Shown here in pieces: positions 45,684 to 54,655 of a stretch of DNA of 64,000 nt. The notes under the pieces are model-generated. The model did not search any database. It was not told where the DNA came from and worked only from the letters and a program-made list of their open reading frames with translations. The stretch is from Paenibacillus maysiensis (GTDB taxonomy: Bacteria > Bacillota > Bacilli > Paenibacillales > Paenibacillaceae). A program made the position numbers and the translations under genes. Where the stretch lies: assembly GCF_000520815.1 (NCBI RefSeq), contig NZ_ASRY01000315.1, forward strand, positions 23,864-87,863, read 5' to 3'. Within the stretch, counting starts at the first letter, position 1. Each line of letters opens with the position of its first letter.

Positions 45684-45710
45684 TTCAACTAATGGGACAC
45701 GATAGTTGAA
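45684..45710. repeat. Palindromic dispersed repeat, copy 2
   Basis: Perfect 8-bp arms TTCAACTA and TAGTTGAA around an 11-base centre (ATGGGACACGA). Confidence 0.7.
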
Positions 45711-45719
45711 TTTAGAACA

Positions 45720-45748
45720 GGGAGCACACCGCCGCGGCAAATGCTCCC
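45720..45748. other. Hairpin between repeat copies 2 and 3
   Basis: GGGAGCA pairs with TGCTCCC around a loop containing GCCGCGGC. A related hairpin at 47804-47836 precedes repeat copy 5. T-rich bases follow (CTCTTTCATTT). The remaining gap to 46234 shows no gene I can support. Confidence 0.6.
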
Positions 45749-45753
45749 TCTTT

Positions 45754-45783
45754 CATTTAAGTAACGGACAGATTAGCTTAATG
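45754..45783. repeat. Palindromic dispersed repeat, copy 3
   Basis: CATTTAAG-TAACGG at the left and TTAGCTTAATG at the right. It is related to the other copies with one base missing in the left arm. Confidence 0.5.
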
Positions 45784-46090
45784 AATATCAGGAAGAGGAT
45801 GCCGGAATAATTAACATCCTTTTGTTCAATTAAAGGGCGACTTGGCCATAGTTAGTGTTACAATCGGCACGAGAGGAATCTCTTATTTAAATGAGTATTA
45901 AAGATGGCAAGACGAAAGTAATGGTGTATTTCAGCATCTTTGGATAGGATTTCCCTATAGATCAATTACTGAGCATAGAACCAACAGAATCGTATAAAAA
46001 AGGTCATGTTATTGCTATTTGCAAATTCAATCTGTTTATTATCAAGATGTAAACCTGGGGTGTGACCACCTAATTATATTTTGACAACTG

Positions 46091-46120
46091 TTCATTAAGC
46101 TAAAGGGCAGGATAGTTGAA
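46091..46120. repeat. Palindromic dispersed repeat, copy 4
   Basis: TTCATTAAGCTAA, then AGGGCAGG, then ATAGTTGAA. It lies 115 bases upstream of the PadR gene. Confidence 0.6.
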
Positions 46121-46234
46121 AATGTAAAATCCGTGTCAGAGATAACGTTATTGACAAATCATCTACTACGTGTTACTTTATAGCGGTAGTAAGTAACACT
46201 GCATACCAGTCATACAGAATAGCAAGGAGTGATT

Positions 46235-46561
46235 GTGCTGGAAAACCTAACGGAAATGCTCAAAGGCGTGCTTGAGGGCTGTGTCCTTGAAATTATAAGC
46301 CGCAAAGAAACCTACGGCTACGAAATCACGCGGCGGCTGAACGCCCTCGGCTTCACAGATGTTGTGGAGGGAACGGTGTACACCATCCTGATCCGGCTTG
46401 AAAAAAGCAAGTTGGTGGAGATCACCAAGAAGCCCTCCGAAATGGGACCGCCGCGAAAGTTTTTCGCGATCAACGACGCGGGGCGCGAGGAACTGCGGAA
46501 GTTCTGGGGAAAATGGGAGTTCGTATCATCAAAAATTAACGAGTTAAAGGAGAGAAAATAA
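46235..46561 (+). CDS. PadR-family regulator
   Basis: 108 residues from GTG 46235, with AAGGAG 5 bases upstream. The winged helix (CVLEIISRKETYGYEITRRL, VVEGTVYTILIRLEKSKLVE) is the PadR signature. The stop and the next ATG overlap by one base. PadR proteins repress efflux operons; the downstream ABC exporter genes, now deleted, were the likely target. Confidence 0.9.
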   Translation: MLENLTEMLKGVLEGCVLEIISRKETYGYEITRRLNALGFTDVVEGTVYTILIRLEKSKLVEITKKPSEMGPPRKFFAINDAGREELRKFWGKWEFVSSKINELKERK

Positions 46562-46908
46562 TGAAATTTTGGGAAAAACTCACCGCCAGCGACATGACTA
46601 AAGAATTCAAAACTTTTGAATCGCGAGTCAAAAAGCTGCCGGCTGATTATCAAGCGGCATGGGAAAAAATTAATGCCAATCTTTGGCCGCACTCAGATTT
46701 CACCGGTCGCAACCTCATGCCAATTCTTGACGGTGTGCTTGGCCTGCTAGAAGAAACGGCGGCGGACGGTCAGAGTGTCCAAGAGGTTTTGGGTGACGAC
46801 ATCAAAGGCTTCTGTTCAGCGCTGGCCGGCGAAGAAGGGGCAAAGTCTTTTCGCGACAAGTGGCGCGAGCAACTCAACAATAATATTGCTAAAAAATTAG
46901 GTAAATAG
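46561..46908 (+). CDS. DUF1048-family protein (first)
   Basis: 115 residues from ATG 46561, overlapping the padR stop. It has the DUF1048 plan: KKLPADYQAAWEKINANLW, LDGVLGLLEETAADGQSVQE, VLGDDIKGFCSALAGEEG. It is a small helical protein that usually accompanies PadR regulators and ABC exporters. A second copy follows after 12 bases; the two are diverged tandem paralogues. Confidence 0.88.
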   Translation: MKFWEKLTASDMTKEFKTFESRVKKLPADYQAAWEKINANLWPHSDFTGRNLMPILDGVLGLLEETAADGQSVQEVLGDDIKGFCSALAGEEGAKSFRDKWREQLNNNIAKKLGK

Positions 46909-46920
46909 GAGGAGGATAAA

Positions 46921-47271
46921 ATGAGAATACGAGATATCATCGAAGGCAAAAAAGAGTGGCGAGCGCACGTGGCGCGTGTCAAAGCGCTCCCGCAAGATTA
47001 CCAGATTGTTTATAAAGAGATTCAAAAATATCTCTTTAAGGTCGGCCCTGTTGAGCTAACCGACGGGACGGGTTTGCTCTCGGGGATTATCGATCTTTTT
47101 GAAGAAGGCGCGGCCTTGGGGAAAGGCGTGCTCGAAGTGACGGGTAGTGACGTGGCGGCTTTCTGCGACGATCTAATCAAAGATTCAAAAACTTACGCTG
47201 ACATCTATCAAGAATCTGTTGACCAAGAAGGTAGCAAGGCCATGAAAAAGGTTACGGATAAAACAAAGTAA
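46921..47271 (+). CDS. DUF1048-family protein (second)
   Basis: 116 residues from ATG 46921, with AGGAGGA upstream. It has the same pattern as its neighbour (VKALPQDYQIVYKEIQKYLF, GIIDLFEEGAALGKGVLEVT, DVAAFCDDLIKDSKTY). It may dimerise with the first copy. Function is unknown in the family; association with PadR suggests co-regulation or ligand sensing. Confidence 0.88.
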   Translation: MRIRDIIEGKKEWRAHVARVKALPQDYQIVYKEIQKYLFKVGPVELTDGTGLLSGIIDLFEEGAALGKGVLEVTGSDVAAFCDDLIKDSKTYADIYQESVDQEGSKAMKKVTDKTK

Positions 47272-47286
47272 AAGGGGGATATCGGG

Positions 47287-47457
47287 ATGGAAATAGCAAT
47301 TGAAGTGAAAGGTCTGCGAAAGTCTTTCAAGGACACAGAAGTCCTAAAAGGCGTCGATTTTGAAGTGAAGCGAGGTGAGATTTTCGCCCTGCTTGGCTCC
47401 AACGGCGCGGGCAAGACGACGATTGTCAGAATCCTCACCACGCTGCTCAAACAGGAC
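47287..47457 (+). pseudogene. ABC transporter ATPase, N-terminal remnant
   Basis: From ATG 47287, with AAAGGGGG upstream, it reads VKGLRKSFKDTEVLKGVDFE then GEIFALLGSNGAGKTTIVRI (Walker A) for 57 codons. It is then fused out of frame to the end of a permease gene. The signature motif, Walker B and D-loop are gone. This was a daunorubicin-type exporter ATPase. Confidence 0.85.
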
Positions 47458-47632
47458 AGTACGCGCCTTTGCCGAAAACCAGCCGGCGACGTCTATCGTA
47501 GAGACCATCCGTGCACTATTGTCAAGTCAACCGGTAGGCAATGATATCTGGGTCGCTTTAACGTGGTGCTTAGGGATAATGATCGTCGCATATCTATTTG
47601 CGGTGCGCGCATACAAACGGAATGCAGCTTAA
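47458..47632 (+). pseudogene. ABC-2 permease, C-terminal remnant
   Basis: In the next frame the DNA reads TVRAFAENQPATSIVETIRA, then IWVALTWCLGIMIVAYLFAV and RAYKRNAA with a stop, the last helix and tail of a DrrB-type permease. A deletion of well over a kilobase removed the rest of both exporter genes. Confidence 0.8.
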
Positions 47633-47803
47633 GTTTGTATGCATTATAATGATAGTGGTCAACAAAAACATCAAGTAAAGGGCCTTTCACATTGTCAAAG
47701 CGATAGCTTCACCAGTTTTGCTCGTTGAGATCAAGGCCGTCGCAGTGAAGTGATGTTCTATTACTCCTTTTATATCGAAGTAAGGGGCATTAAAGATAAC
47801 CAG

Positions 47804-47836
47804 GGAGCAGACTGCCACGGGTGGCCTGTTCTCTTT
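47804..47836 (+). terminator. Hairpin with T-run
   Basis: GGGAGCAG-ACT-GCCAC pairs imperfectly with GTGGC-CTGTTCTC, followed by TTTTTT. It is related to the hairpin at 45720-45748. Confidence 0.6.
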
Positions 47837-47867
47837 TTTATTGAAGTAGGCGTCAAATCGTGGATGC

Positions 47868-47898
47868 CGTTAAGCTAACGGGATACGTTAGTTGAATG
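47868..47898. repeat. Palindromic dispersed repeat, copy 5
   Basis: TTAAGCTAAC, GGGATAC, GTTAGTTGAA. It is the best-formed copy: AGCTAAC against GTTAGTT. Confidence 0.65.
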
Positions 47899-47954
47899 AC
47901 AATAGCGGCAGTCTAAGACTTTATTTTCACTGGACAGCTATTTGAATTACAAAG

Positions 47955-47992
47955 GCCCTTCCGATGCTCCTCTCGTGGGAAGCCGGAAGGGC
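47955..47992 (-). terminator. Terminator of the lacZ transcript
   Basis: GCCCTTCCG pairs with CGGAAGGGC; the minus strand continues into CCTTTGT. The stem is strong and the T-run weak. Confidence 0.6.
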
Positions 47993-48040
47993 TTAGCTTG
48001 TTGCATAATGATGATCCTGATATCTATGCGATGAACTTAT

Positions 48041-51000
48041 TTATACCCTTTGCACGGTAAACTCAAATTCCAGCTTTTGATCGGCTGCAATTTGGTATTC
48101 CTCGTGTACCGGAGCGCCCCAGCTATCGTCGCCGCCGACACCCATTTGCTTGCCAGCCACCGTGACGACGGTGTAGTAGACGTTGGGCAGCTCATACTGA
48201 TGGTATGCACTTTCCAGTTCAAATGCCGTATACGGTGAAATGTTGCATTCCACAGGCGCGGTTGCCGGTGCAGTAATGCGAATGCCTCGCTGAGAATCGT
48301 CGGTAATATCGACACGGCGTACGCCTGTACGGTTACCGGATTCCTGTGGCACGACATAACCGGATACATTATCCGCTGCTTCGTTGCGGAATACACCGAG
48401 TCTTGCCCCGAAGGCACGGTCGATATAGTTTTCCTCCGGTCCCATGGCGTACCAGTCCAGATGGCGGTAGTCTGCCGGAACCTTGAACGAAAGGGCAAAG
48501 ATCGGCAGGTTAGGCAGCCCCGAGACGCCTTCATAAGTGGATTTCACTTTCAGGCTGCCATCGGCAAAGACGGTATATGCCACTGCTACCCGTACGTCTG
48601 CATGAATGCTCAGTATATAGCGGAACGTAACGGTTACACGGTCTGTTTGTTCTTCCGCGACTTCAATCCCCACACATTTGCGTGTTAGGCTAGCTGCAAA
48701 CCAGCCACCCGCTTCAAACCCAAGCGCTACACCCCTGTCATTGTCCGTGGTTGCACGCCAGAACAACGGTGCGGGAGGAATAGCGATCATCTCGCGTCCA
48801 GCGTAGCGCAATGAAGTCAGGCTGCCTGCTCCTTTGGAGAACATGATGCTGAAATCTGCACCGTGAACGCCGATGTTAACATCGCCATGCACGACTCGAA
48901 GGGCACCGCCCGTAGGAGCCTTTTGCGGACGGGTATCTTCCACGATGAAAATATGCTGCCCAAAGGCTACTTCATATCCAGCCTCCGCCCACAGCGTAGC
49001 TTCTTTCAAGACCAGAGACGTGTGAATGATGTATTCACCAGGCGCGTCTACTCCAACCGTGTCCGCCAGCCTCAACGGAATATAAGCTTCTGTCTGTGCG
49101 GCTACATCCACTTGAATCACGTTCCGTGCGATTTCATGGCCTTCATGAAGCAGGCTGTATACCAGCTCGTATTCATCTGTTCCTTCGAACAGATTTTCAT
49201 TGCGAATCGTCACGCCTGTGCGATCCGGCGTGAGCTTCAGATTTTGATACAGGAATTTGATCTCCTGCATCTTCGGTGAAACCTTCCGGTCCGCATAGAC
49301 AATTCCGTCCGTACAGAAGCCATAGTCTGTCGCACGGTCGTCAAAATCGCCGCCGATCGCGAGGTATTCGCGTCCGTAGCGATCTTTTTTCATAACCGCC
49401 TGATCAATGTAGTCCCAAATAAAACCGCCCTGATACAGCTCGTATTTGTTCTCCAGCTCTGTATATTTGTGCATACCGCCTACCGAATTGCCCATCGCAT
49501 GCATGTACTCACAGCTAATGTACGGCTTTTGCGGATTGTCGTTCAAATACTGCTCGATATCTGCGGGCTTGGCGTACATCCGGCTCTCCATATCGCTGGT
49601 ATCATCGTACATACGGTTGTGGAACACGCCCTCGTAGTGTACCAGACGGCTCGGGTCGGTGGCTCGGAAATAGTTGGCTACATTCCGCAGCACTTCACCT
49701 GCATAGGACTCATTGCCGCAGGACCAGATTAGAATGGACGCATGGTTTTTGTCCCGTTCCAGCATGGAGATGGCGCGGTCCATAACGATATCCTGCCACT
49801 CCGGCAGATTGCCGGGAATGTTCCACGAAGGCTCGACTGCGCCAAGCTTTTGCCAGGAGCCGTGTGTTTCCAGGTTCATTTCGTCAATCACATACACCCC
49901 GTACTCATCGCACAGCTCATACCACAGAGTCTGGTTAGGATAGTGAGAGGTGCGGACCGCGTTCATGTTGTTTTGCTTGAGGGTGCGAATATCCCATAGC
50001 ATATCTTCACGCGAAATCGCACGTCCAGTGCGAGCGTTGAATTCATGGCGGTTCACGCCCTTGAAGACAATCCGCTTGCCGTTCAGATGCATCACCTTGT
50101 TGATTAGCTCAAACTTGCGGAAGCCGACCTTTTGCGGAATGACCTCGACCAGCGTTCCATCCGGTTCGTAGATTTGGATGAACAACGTGTATAGGTAAGG
50201 CTTTTCGGCGCTCCAGCGCTGGACTTGATCCAGTGCTGCCGACAGCGAAGCCTTGCCATCTGTAAAATCCGCCTTCAAAGAAGCCACAATCTGGCCTCCA
50301 GCATCTTTGACATCGACGGTCGCATAGGCGGCTACTGCTTTTTCCAAGGTCAGCTCCAGCTCCAGCAGCCCCTGCGTGTACGTGGCATCCAGACCGGCCT
50401 TGGCATGCAGATCACGTACGTGAACAGACGGGATGGTGTACAGATATACGTCTCTGAAGATACCGGAAAAACGCCAGAAATCCTGATCCTCCAGCCATGC
50501 TCCTGTACTTCTCTGATATACCTCCACCGCCAGCTTGTTTTCGCCTGCTTGCAGGAACGGTGTCAATTCAAAATCGGACGGTGTAAAGCTGTCCTCGCTG
50601 TAGCCGACAAATTGTCCATTCAACCATACATAGAAAGCCGATTCGACGCCTTGAAAAGAAATAAACACAGGCTGCGCGTCAGAAGCCATATGTTCCGGCA
50701 AAACAAAGCCTTTGATATAGCTCCCGACCGGGTTGTGATCTTCTGGAATATGTGGTGGGCGAACATCCGAATGTCCGTCCCACGGATACATCGTATTCAC
50801 GTACTGCATTTGGCCGAAGCCTTGCGTCTGAATATGACCCGGTACCTGAATGTCGCTCCAGCCGCCGTATTCGAAATCAGGGGCATAGAACTCCGCCGGA
50901 CGGATGGTTGGGTTCGTAGCATAGTTGAACTTCCAGCTACCATTCAGGCTATGACGCCAGACCATATCGGCCTGACGCTCCGCTTCCTGAAGTGTAGCGT

Positions 51001-51091
51001 AATATTTATGATCGGAATAGGCAGGCAGCCGATGTACTGCAAACTTGGTTACGTCGGTCAGCCAATTCAGGCTGGGGGTGTGGATGGTCAA
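48041..51091 (-). CDS. lacZ: Beta-galactosidase, GH2
   Basis: 1016 residues. TTG 51091 is chosen because AAGGAG lies 8 bases before it, whereas the GTG at 51100 overlaps that site. The GH2 plan is complete: jelly-roll sugar-binding domain (GSWKFNYATNP, WLNGQFVGYSEDSFTPSDF), immunoglobulin-like domains, and a TIM barrel with HYPNQTLWYELCDEYG, ILIWSCGNESYAG (acid/base Glu near 461) and KPYISCEYMHAMGNSVG (nucleophile Glu near 528), then the C-terminal small-chain domain. No signal peptide, so it is cytoplasmic. It is last in line after the ABC transporter and would hydrolyse the imported galactoside. Confidence 0.93.
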   Translation of the reverse strand: MTIHTPSLNWLTDVTKFAVHRLPAYSDHKYYATLQEAERQADMVWRHSLNGSWKFNYATNPTIRPAEFYAPDFEYGGWSDIQVPGHIQTQGFGQMQYVNTMYPWDGHSDVRPPHIPEDHNPVGSYIKGFVLPEHMASDAQPVFISFQGVESAFYVWLNGQFVGYSEDSFTPSDFELTPFLQAGENKLAVEVYQRSTGAWLEDQDFWRFSGIFRDVYLYTIPSVHVRDLHAKAGLDATYTQGLLELELTLEKAVAAYATVDVKDAGGQIVASLKADFTDGKASLSAALDQVQRWSAEKPYLYTLFIQIYEPDGTLVEVIPQKVGFRKFELINKVMHLNGKRIVFKGVNRHEFNARTGRAISREDMLWDIRTLKQNNMNAVRTSHYPNQTLWYELCDEYGVYVIDEMNLETHGSWQKLGAVEPSWNIPGNLPEWQDIVMDRAISMLERDKNHASILIWSCGNESYAGEVLRNVANYFRATDPSRLVHYEGVFHNRMYDDTSDMESRMYAKPADIEQYLNDNPQKPYISCEYMHAMGNSVGGMHKYTELENKYELYQGGFIWDYIDQAVMKKDRYGREYLAIGGDFDDRATDYGFCTDGIVYADRKVSPKMQEIKFLYQNLKLTPDRTGVTIRNENLFEGTDEYELVYSLLHEGHEIARNVIQVDVAAQTEAYIPLRLADTVGVDAPGEYIIHTSLVLKEATLWAEAGYEVAFGQHIFIVEDTRPQKAPTGGALRVVHGDVNIGVHGADFSIMFSKGAGSLTSLRYAGREMIAIPPAPLFWRATTDNDRGVALGFEAGGWFAASLTRKCVGIEVAEEQTDRVTVTFRYILSIHADVRVAVAYTVFADGSLKVKSTYEGVSGLPNLPIFALSFKVPADYRHLDWYAMGPEENYIDRAFGARLGVFRNEAADNVSGYVVPQESGNRTGVRRVDITDDSQRGIRITAPATAPVECNISPYTAFELESAYHQYELPNVYYTVVTVAGKQMGVGGDDSWGAPVHEEYQIAADQKLEFEFTVQRV

Positions 51092-51145
51092 GGCGAACAC
51101 TCCTTATTTTTAAAAATAAAATGAAGGTATTTCACAGCAAGTCTG

Positions 51146-51970
51146 TTATTTTACCGAGCCTACCATACCTGCTACAAAATGCTTCTGCATCAGGAAGAAT
51201 ACCAGTGCGGTCGGCAATGTGGACAGGACGATGGCAATCATAATCACGCCGTAATCGGGTGCATAGCCAGAGCCGAGGTTCGAGATCAACAGCGGAATCG
51301 TTTGATTTTCCGGCGTTTGCAACACGATCAGAGGCCAGAGGTAGTTATTCCAGCTTGACATGAACGTGATGATGGCGGCAGCGGCATAAGTTGTTTTCAT
51401 CGTAGGCATATACACCCGGAAGAACAGACCCAGCTCGGACAATCCGTCCATACGACCGGCTTCCAGCAAGTCCTTCGGAAACATCTTGGTGCTTTGACGG
51501 AAAAAGAAGATCAGAAACGCCGTGGTAACCGTCGGAATGACGACAGACGAAAGGGTATCAATGCCGATCCAGGGCAGCGTATTGGAGATACTGCCGAACA
51601 TCCGATAGAGCGGGATCATGATCGCCGCAAACGGAATCATCATAGACATTAGCAGGATATTGAAGACAACGTCTTTGGCTTTACTTCTGTAAATTTCAAA
51701 GCCATAGCCTGCCAGTGAGGCAATGAGCATTGCCAGCAGTGTCGTGGAAATCGAGATTTTCGCCGAATTACTCAGTGCGGTAACGATATCCACTTTTTCC
51801 AGCAGATTGTGCATATTATCCATCAGATGAGAGCCGGGCAGCAGCTTGCCTTTCGTCACATCAACCGACAGGTTGGTGGCGCTGGATAGCATCCACAGGA
51901 ACGGGAAAATCGAAACGAACGATATAATGATCAGAAAGGCATACGTAAATAGTCTTTTCATTTTCATCAT
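51146..51970 (-). CDS. Sugar ABC transporter permease, MalG/GanQ type
   Basis: 274 residues from ATG 51970. Six hydrophobic segments (YAFLIIISFVSIFPFLWMLS, SNSAKISISTTLLAMLIASL, PTALVFFLMQKHFVAGMVGS). The EAA-like loop (EAGRMDGLSELGLFFRVYMP) that docks the ATPase is present. Its ATG overlaps the stop of the upstream permease by four bases (ATGA). It forms a carbohydrate uptake channel with it. No ATPase gene is in the cluster; a shared MsmX/MsiK-type ATPase encoded elsewhere is expected. Confidence 0.9.
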   Translation of the reverse strand: MMKMKRLFTYAFLIIISFVSIFPFLWMLSSATNLSVDVTKGKLLPGSHLMDNMHNLLEKVDIVTALSNSAKISISTTLLAMLIASLAGYGFEIYRSKAKDVVFNILLMSMMIPFAAIMIPLYRMFGSISNTLPWIGIDTLSSVVIPTVTTAFLIFFFRQSTKMFPKDLLEAGRMDGLSELGLFFRVYMPTMKTTYAAAAIITFMSSWNNYLWPLIVLQTPENQTIPLLISNLGSGYAPDYGVIMIAIVLSTLPTALVFFLMQKHFVAGMVGSVK

Positions 51971-52863
51971 TTCTTCTCACCTGCCACTTTGAACTGGATG
52001 ATCGACAAGATAATGATCATAATGACGATGGAGTAGGATACGGTCGCCGCATAACCAAAGTCGGATGAATATTTGAAGGACAGGTTATAAATATATTGCG
52101 AAATGGAAGAAGTCGCGTTCCCCGGTCCGCCTTTGGTAATGTTCATAATTTCATCGAAGAGCTGGAGTGTACCAATCGTCGATGTGATGGAGGTGAATAG
52201 GATAATCGGCTTGAGCAGTGGAACGGTTATGCTGAAAAATTGTCGAATGGAGGAAGCTCCATCAATACGGGCCGCTTCGTAGATCGAGTTGTCGATGTTC
52301 TGGAGACCGGACAAGTAAAAGATCATATTGTAGCCGGTCCAGCGCCATGTGATTGCAATAATAATCGTAACCTTGGCCCAGAAGGGATCAGTAATCCATT
52401 GAATCGGCGTGCCGATCACGTGCAGATTTAGCAATAAAGAGTTTACCAGACCATCAGCCGAGAACAGATATTTGAATACAACCGAATAGGCTACAAGGGA
52501 TGTAATACAAGGCAAGAAGATCGCTGTGCGGAAAAAGCCTTTGAATTTCAGGTTTTTATCATTCAGCAGTACGGAAATGAACAGGGCCAGAATCACCATC
52601 AATGGCACCTGGAAAATCAAATAGATAAACGTGTTCTTCACGGCGGTTATAAACATGCTGTCGGTGAACAGACGTTTGTAGTTATCAATGCCGTTGAAGG
52701 TCAGATTAGACCCTGTACCTGTCTTGAAGGACAAGATGAGCGCCTGGATCATCGGATAGAAATAAAAAGCCACAATCATGATCACTGCGATGGATATGAA
52801 CAACCATCCTGTCATACCTGCCTTGAAACGTGATGTCGTCATTTTGGGCGCGGCTGTCTTCAT
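51967..52863 (-). CDS. Sugar ABC transporter permease, MalF/GanP type
   Basis: 298 residues from ATG 52863. Six hydrophobic segments (GWLFISIAVIMIVAFYFYP, YLIFQVPLMVILALFISVLL, VSYSIVIMIIILSIIQFKVA) and the docking loop EAARIDGASSIRQFFSITVP. It pairs with the downstream permease. The stop overlaps that gene (ATGA), so the two are translationally coupled. Confidence 0.9.
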   Translation of the reverse strand: MKTAAPKMTTSRFKAGMTGWLFISIAVIMIVAFYFYPMIQALILSFKTGTGSNLTFNGIDNYKRLFTDSMFITAVKNTFIYLIFQVPLMVILALFISVLLNDKNLKFKGFFRTAIFLPCITSLVAYSVVFKYLFSADGLVNSLLLNLHVIGTPIQWITDPFWAKVTIIIAITWRWTGYNMIFYLSGLQNIDNSIYEAARIDGASSIRQFFSITVPLLKPIILFTSITSTIGTLQLFDEIMNITKGGPGNATSSISQYIYNLSFKYSSDFGYAATVSYSIVIMIIILSIIQFKVAGEKK

Positions 52864-52964
52864 ACCATGTCAACTCCCCATGCAGCAGTAAAACCTTGAA
52901 CTCGAAAGCCCAAGGTTTTAAGTGCTTATCGTTTTATTGTTTAGCCTTGGCTAGATGGACTGTC

Positions 52965-54254
52965 TTATTTAAGCTGTGCTTCTGCTTGTCCTTGAGCATC
53001 TTTCAGAACTGCGTCTACATCTTTGCCGTTCAGATAGTTTTGAATTTCAACGGTCATGATATCCTCAATGGCATAAGTGTGCAGGCCATAATTGACTTTT
53101 GGAACTTGTTTGGTCCAGTCTGCGAATTTTTTGTAGACTTTATCGCCACCGAAGTACGGATCTGCCTCGTCATACGCTTTACCGCTGGAAGCTGCGTTTA
53201 ATGAACCGACAATTCCAATCTTGCTCAGCATATCTTGATATAGATCTTGATCTGAACCGAATGTTTCTTTCAGGAAATCAGCAGCGGTATCTTGACCGTC
53301 TGTGTTCAGGACATACCAGGAGCTGCCGCCGAGGCTGGAAGCATTCACGGATTCAGGTACATTTTTCAATTTAGGGAAAGGAACAACGGCCCATTTACCC
53401 GATTGCGAAGCTTCTGCTTTGATTGAAGGCGTAATCCAGTTACCTGTTGGTACGGAAGCAACTGCACCGCTATTAAAGGCTGCCAGGAATTGGCTCCAGT
53501 CGGCATTCATTTTAACAATGTTCGCATCGAACAAGGATTTGTACGTCAAGAGCGCTTCTTTCAGAGCTGCATTACCAGCCAGGTTTGGCGTTTTACCGTC
53601 TTCTTTCAGGTACCATGAACCTGCGGATTGGATCATACCGCGGATCAGACCGAGATCATTCGGATCTTGAGTGAGCATTTCTTTACCTGTTTTTTGCTTC
53701 ACGGCTTTACCGATTTCAATGAATTTGTCCCAATCAATGTTGGTCAGGTCAGCTACTTTGTAGCCGGCTTGTTCCAAATAATCCGTTCTTACATACAGAC
53801 CCATAACACCGGAGTCGAATGGAACACCGTATTGCTTGCCGTTGTAGCTGGTTGGTCCGATTTTGTAATCCGCGAAGTCGGATGCTTTGATCGAGCTGCT
53901 CATATCATGGAAGGAATCGGGATAGGCTTGCAGGAAGTTCTGTGCCCGGTAATCCTCGATCAGAACCACGTTAGGCAATCCTTTGGTGGAACCGGAGTTG
54001 AGACCGGCATTCATTTTTTGTACGATATCATTTTGAGCGTATTCTACAATGTTTACGGTTACATCAGGATGTTTGGCAACGTAGCGATCTTTCGCCAGCT
54101 TCAGTGCCGCGATATTGAAGTTCGGGTCCCAAGCCCAGACCGTGATTTCTTTCTTGCCGGAATCCGTGGTAGTCGCGGCTTTCTCGGAATTGCTGGAACA
54201 TGCGGACAGCAAGATCAAGCTTGCGATCAGCAGAAGGAAAGTCATTTTTTTCAT
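52965..54254 (-). CDS. Sugar-binding lipoprotein of ABC transporter
   Basis: 429 residues from ATG 54254, with AGGGG 9 bases upstream; a TTG at 54263 lies too near that site. A lipoprotein signal (MTFLLLIASLILLSAC) gives Cys as lipid anchor. The family 1 solute-binding fold shows EITVWAWDPNFNIAALKLAK and QYGVPFDSGVMGLYVRTDYL. It captures an oligosaccharide, probably galacto-oligosaccharide given the linked lacZ. A cre site lies 56 bases upstream of the start, so carbon repression is likely. Confidence 0.92.
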   Translation of the reverse strand: MKKMTFLLLIASLILLSACSSNSEKAATTTDSGKKEITVWAWDPNFNIAALKLAKDRYVAKHPDVTVNIVEYAQNDIVQKMNAGLNSGSTKGLPNVVLIEDYRAQNFLQAYPDSFHDMSSSIKASDFADYKIGPTSYNGKQYGVPFDSGVMGLYVRTDYLEQAGYKVADLTNIDWDKFIEIGKAVKQKTGKEMLTQDPNDLGLIRGMIQSAGSWYLKEDGKTPNLAGNAALKEALLTYKSLFDANIVKMNADWSQFLAAFNSGAVASVPTGNWITPSIKAEASQSGKWAVVPFPKLKNVPESVNASSLGGSSWYVLNTDGQDTAADFLKETFGSDQDLYQDMLSKIGIVGSLNAASSGKAYDEADPYFGGDKVYKKFADWTKQVPKVNYGLHTYAIEDIMTVEIQNYLNGKDVDAVLKDAQGQAEAQLK

Positions 54255-54309
54255 TTTGTTCAACCCCTACTCTTTTTTATATGTTGCTTATTCGTGCTAA
54301 ACCTTTTAG

Positions 54310-54324
54310 ATGAAAGCGGTTACT
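54310..54324. promoter_or_regulatory. cre site (CcpA binding)
   Basis: ATGAAAGCGGTTACT fits the Gram-positive cre consensus WTGNAANCGNWNNCW at every defined position. It lies upstream of the binding-protein gene, in its leader or promoter region. Confidence 0.75.
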
Positions 54325-54498
54325 TTGTTTATAAATCTAGTTTATCATCCTTGTTTTGCAGGCGTTAGGAATATCTTTATACGGATTGGTCTTATTATTA
54401 TGAAATATCAAAAAAGGTACCGCTTACATTTGTATTTTGTTTTGGTTTAGGTATTTTTTTTAGGTTGAGCCTGAAATTAGATGGCGTGCTACTACGCA

Positions 54499-54612
54499 GG
54501 TGGATGGTGCTTCCCATCGCCCCCGCCCCCGGATTTCTTGAATAAAGTCTTTCATAAGGTAGGAATCCGGGGACAAAAGCGAACGCTTCGCTTGTACAGC
54601 ACCATTCCACCC
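54499..54612. repeat. Nested long inverted repeat between kinase and binding-protein genes
   Basis: Outer arms (GGTGGATGGTGCT at 54499-54511 with its complement at 54598-54612, one extra base) enclose inner arms (CCCCGGATTTCT at 54527-54538 with its complement at 54561-54572) and a small AAGC-GAAC-GCTT stem. It is GC-rich against AT-rich flanks and could fold into a branched structure or end the kinase transcript. Confidence 0.6.
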
Positions 54613-54655
54613 ACTCCGTTTTACATGCGCATTTTTTAAGTTCAGCCTATATTTA

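Noticed and set aside
47458..47544. C-terminal 27 codons of the ABC ATPase reading
   Set aside because: These are out-of-frame permease sequence; similarity to the ATPase ends after residue 57.
50225..51124. Plus-strand open frame of about 299 codons inside lacZ
   Set aside because: Antisense shadow; lacZ motifs are continuous on the other strand.
53628..54368. Plus-strand open frame of about 246 codons over the binding-protein gene
   Set aside because: Antisense shadow across a clear lipoprotein gene, running into the cre site.
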